From the NCBI GenBank assembly GCA_009839535.1, contig VXPN01000487.1, positions 1 through 7,774 of the forward strand: 7,774 nt of DNA, written 5' to 3'. Of this stretch, positions 6,322-7,774 are shown piece after piece. Both the position numbers and the translations under genes were made by a program. The first letter of the stretch is position 1; each line of letters opens with the position of its first letter. A model generated the notes under the pieces. It saw only the letters and a program-made list of their open reading frames with translations, was not told the origin of the DNA and ran no database searches. The stretch is from Boseongicola sp. SB0662_bin_57. GTDB taxonomy: Bacteria; Pseudomonadota; Alphaproteobacteria; Rhodobacterales; Rhodobacteraceae.

Positions 6322-6921
6322 TCATGACGCCGGCTTCGAACTCACGCCAACCTTGGCAGGGCGCAGCAGGCGGTCGTGCAAGATGAAACCGTCGGCCTCG
6401 ACCTGAATGACCTCGCCAGCCACGGTGCCAGGCAGCGGGGCCTCGAACATCGCTTCGTGAAGCTGCGGGTCGAACCGGTCCCCGACTTCGGGCGATATTA
6501 CGCTGACGCCGTGCTTGCCGAGCACGTTGAGGAGTTCGCGCATCGTCAGCTCGACGCCTTCGATCAACGCCTTGTTTGCCTCCCGGGCATCTTCAGGCAC
6601 CGCCGCCACGGCACGTTTCATGTTGTCGAAGACCGGAAGCATGTCCCGTGCCAACCTGGATCCGCCGTACCGTTCCGCCTCGCGCCGGTCCCGCTCCGAT
6701 CTCTTCCGGGCGTTTTCGGCATCCGCCAGCGCGCGCATGAACTTGTCCTTCAGCGCATCCCGTTCCGCCTGCAATGCGGCTGTCCTCTTGTCGTCCGACG
6801 GGCCTTCCAGCGCATCCGGCGAAGTGATGTCGATCAGTTCCTCGTCGGAACCGGAGTTCCTTTCCGCTGTCTGGGGGGCTTTTTCCTCGGTCCCCGACCC
6901 TTTCGTCTTTGCGTCGTTCAT
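6322..6921 (-). CDS. grpE: GrpE, nucleotide exchange factor of DnaK
   Basis: GrpE is a cytoplasmic homodimer that releases ADP from DnaK, driving the Hsp70 folding cycle. The 199-residue product has the standard layout: an acidic, low-complexity start (about 1-45), a charged coiled-coil helix (about 46-85, including ALADAENARKRSERDRREAE), a helical-bundle part (LARDMLPVFDNMKRAV, 90-105, and the helix around 115-135), and a C-terminal beta domain with VGDRFDPQLHEAMFE (146-160) and GFILHDRLLRPAKVGVS (178-194), the family signature region. The ATG at 6921 has GAGGG at 6927-6931, five bases upstream. Its first bases overlap the hrcA stop as ATGA, which indicates an operon with translational coupling. 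dnaK and dnaJ are not in this window. In this class heat-shock control may involve HrcA and/or RpoH, but no promoter is visible here. Confidence 0.98.
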   Translation of the reverse strand: MNDAKTKGSGTEEKAPQTAERNSGSDEELIDITSPDALEGPSDDKRTAALQAERDALKDKFMRALADAENARKRSERDRREAERYGGSRLARDMLPVFDNMKRAVAAVPEDAREANKALIEGVELTMRELLNVLGKHGVSVISPEVGDRFDPQLHEAMFEAPLPGTVAGEVIQVEADGFILHDRLLRPAKVGVSSKPAS

Positions 6922-7774
6922 TGCTGCCCTCGATCCGTAAACAGCTGGCCCACCAGCTGTGCGGTGTAATCCACAATTGGAACAATCCGTCCATAGTTGA
7001 GACGGGTCGGTCCGATCACTCCAATGGCCCCGATGATCCGTCGATCGGAGTTCATATAGGGAGAGACGACCAAAGAGGAACCGGAAAGCGAAAAAAGCTT
7101 GTTTTCCGAACCGATGAAAATGCGCACGCCTTCCCCCGCATCCGTCAGCTCGAGAAACTCCGCAATGTCACGCTTGCGTTCCAGGTCGTCGAACAGGCTC
7201 CGGATCCGCTCCAGGTCTTCGTCCTCTGCGCTTCCTGCCAGCAAGTTGGAGCGGCCCCGCACAATCAGGCGTTCGTAGTCGGTTCCCTCGTTCTCCCAAA
7301 TCACGGTACCGCTTTCGACAAGGTCCCGTGCTAGCTCGTTGAGCTTCTGTCGATGCTGCTGGATCTCCCTTTGGAAGACATCCCCGAGTTCCGAAAGCGT
7401 ATGGCCGGCCAATGCGGCGTTCAGGAAATTTGCGGCCTCTCGAAAGCTGCTTGCCGTCTGTCCCGGCGGCGGCGAGAACAGCCTGTTTTCGACGTGTCCG
7501 TCCTCGAAGACCAGAACCACCATGGCGCGATCGGCCGCCAGGCTGATGAATTCTATGTGCCGCACGGCTGCATCGTGCTTCGGCGCCAGCACGAGAGATG
7601 CGCCCTGGGTTACGCCCGACAGTGCCGAACCAACCCTGTCAAGCAAGGTTGCGACGCTTTCGTCGGTCGACTGCAGTTCGGATTCTATTGCCTCCCGATC
7701 CTGGCTTGACGGATCGCTTACTTCCATCATTCCGTCGACGAAGAGTCGCAGTCCGGACTCGGTCGGGAATCGCC
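6918..7774 (-). CDS. hrcA: Heat-inducible transcription repressor HrcA, N-terminus outside the window
   Basis: HrcA represses chaperone genes such as groESL by binding the CIRCE inverted repeat, and needs GroEL for full activity. 284 codons are visible. The open frame continues through an ATG at 7730 to the window edge, and the residues upstream of it (FPTESGLRLFVDG) match the end of the winged-helix DNA-binding domain, so 7730 is not the start; roughly 60-70 residues should lie outside. The middle holds the GAF-like and inserted dimerisation regions. The end has VVSPYMNSDRRIIGAIGVIG, then PTRLNYGRIVPIVDYTAQLV, the hallmark HrcA C-terminus. Its TGA (6918-6920) overlaps the grpE ATG. I found no CIRCE element in the window; one, if present, would be upstream of hrcA or at groESL. 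Confidence 0.97.
   Translation of the reverse strand, partial: RFPTESGLRLFVDGMMEVSDPSSQDREAIESELQSTDESVATLLDRVGSALSGVTQGASLVLAPKHDAAVRHIEFISLAADRAMVVLVFEDGHVENRLFSPPPGQTASSFREAANFLNAALAGHTLSELGDVFQREIQQHRQKLNELARDLVESGTVIWENEGTDYERLIVRGRSNLLAGSAEDEDLERIRSLFDDLERKRDIAEFLELTDAGEGVRIFIGSENKLFSLSGSSLVVSPYMNSDRRIIGAIGVIGPTRLNYGRIVPIVDYTAQLVGQLFTDRGQQ

Noticed and set aside
6376..6969. 197-codon plus-strand frame opposite grpE
   Set aside because: GrpE on the minus strand is certain; this is its antisense shadow.

Overview
The window is high-GC, densely packed housekeeping DNA, most likely from an alphaproteobacterium. The evidence is the alphaproteobacterial look of MutS, HrcA, ArgG and Hsp33, the hrcA-grpE pair, and the use of GTG starts. 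I cannot name the genus. I see no mobile element, CRISPR array, tRNA or rRNA, and no gene-free stretch over 300 bases; the longest gap is about 254 bases.

Left part: the start of hslO (Hsp33, minus strand, running off the left edge) is divergent from argG (argininosuccinate synthase, plus strand). The 254-base region between them is the least ordinary part of the window. It holds two clear inverted repeats and an arginine-rich upstream frame that runs into argG. After argG comes a convergent solo sulfotransferase-like P-loop protein of unknown substrate (minus strand).

Middle: that gene is divergent from msrA, an exported methionine sulfoxide reductase A. A 63-base gap then leads to a full-length mutS (DNA mismatch recognition ATPase), which may be co-transcribed with msrA. 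mutS starts with GTG, and its leader contains a possible hairpin covering the ribosome binding site.

Right part: mutS is convergent with the heat-shock pair hrcA-grpE (minus strand). These two overlap by ATGA; hrcA runs off the right edge, so its DNA-binding N-terminus is missing here.

Functionally the window groups arginine synthesis with protein repair and quality control (Hsp33, MsrA, GrpE, HrcA) and DNA repair (MutS). Nothing shows that they form one pathway. I found no convincing new multi-gene system; the best lead is possible cis-regulation upstream of argG.
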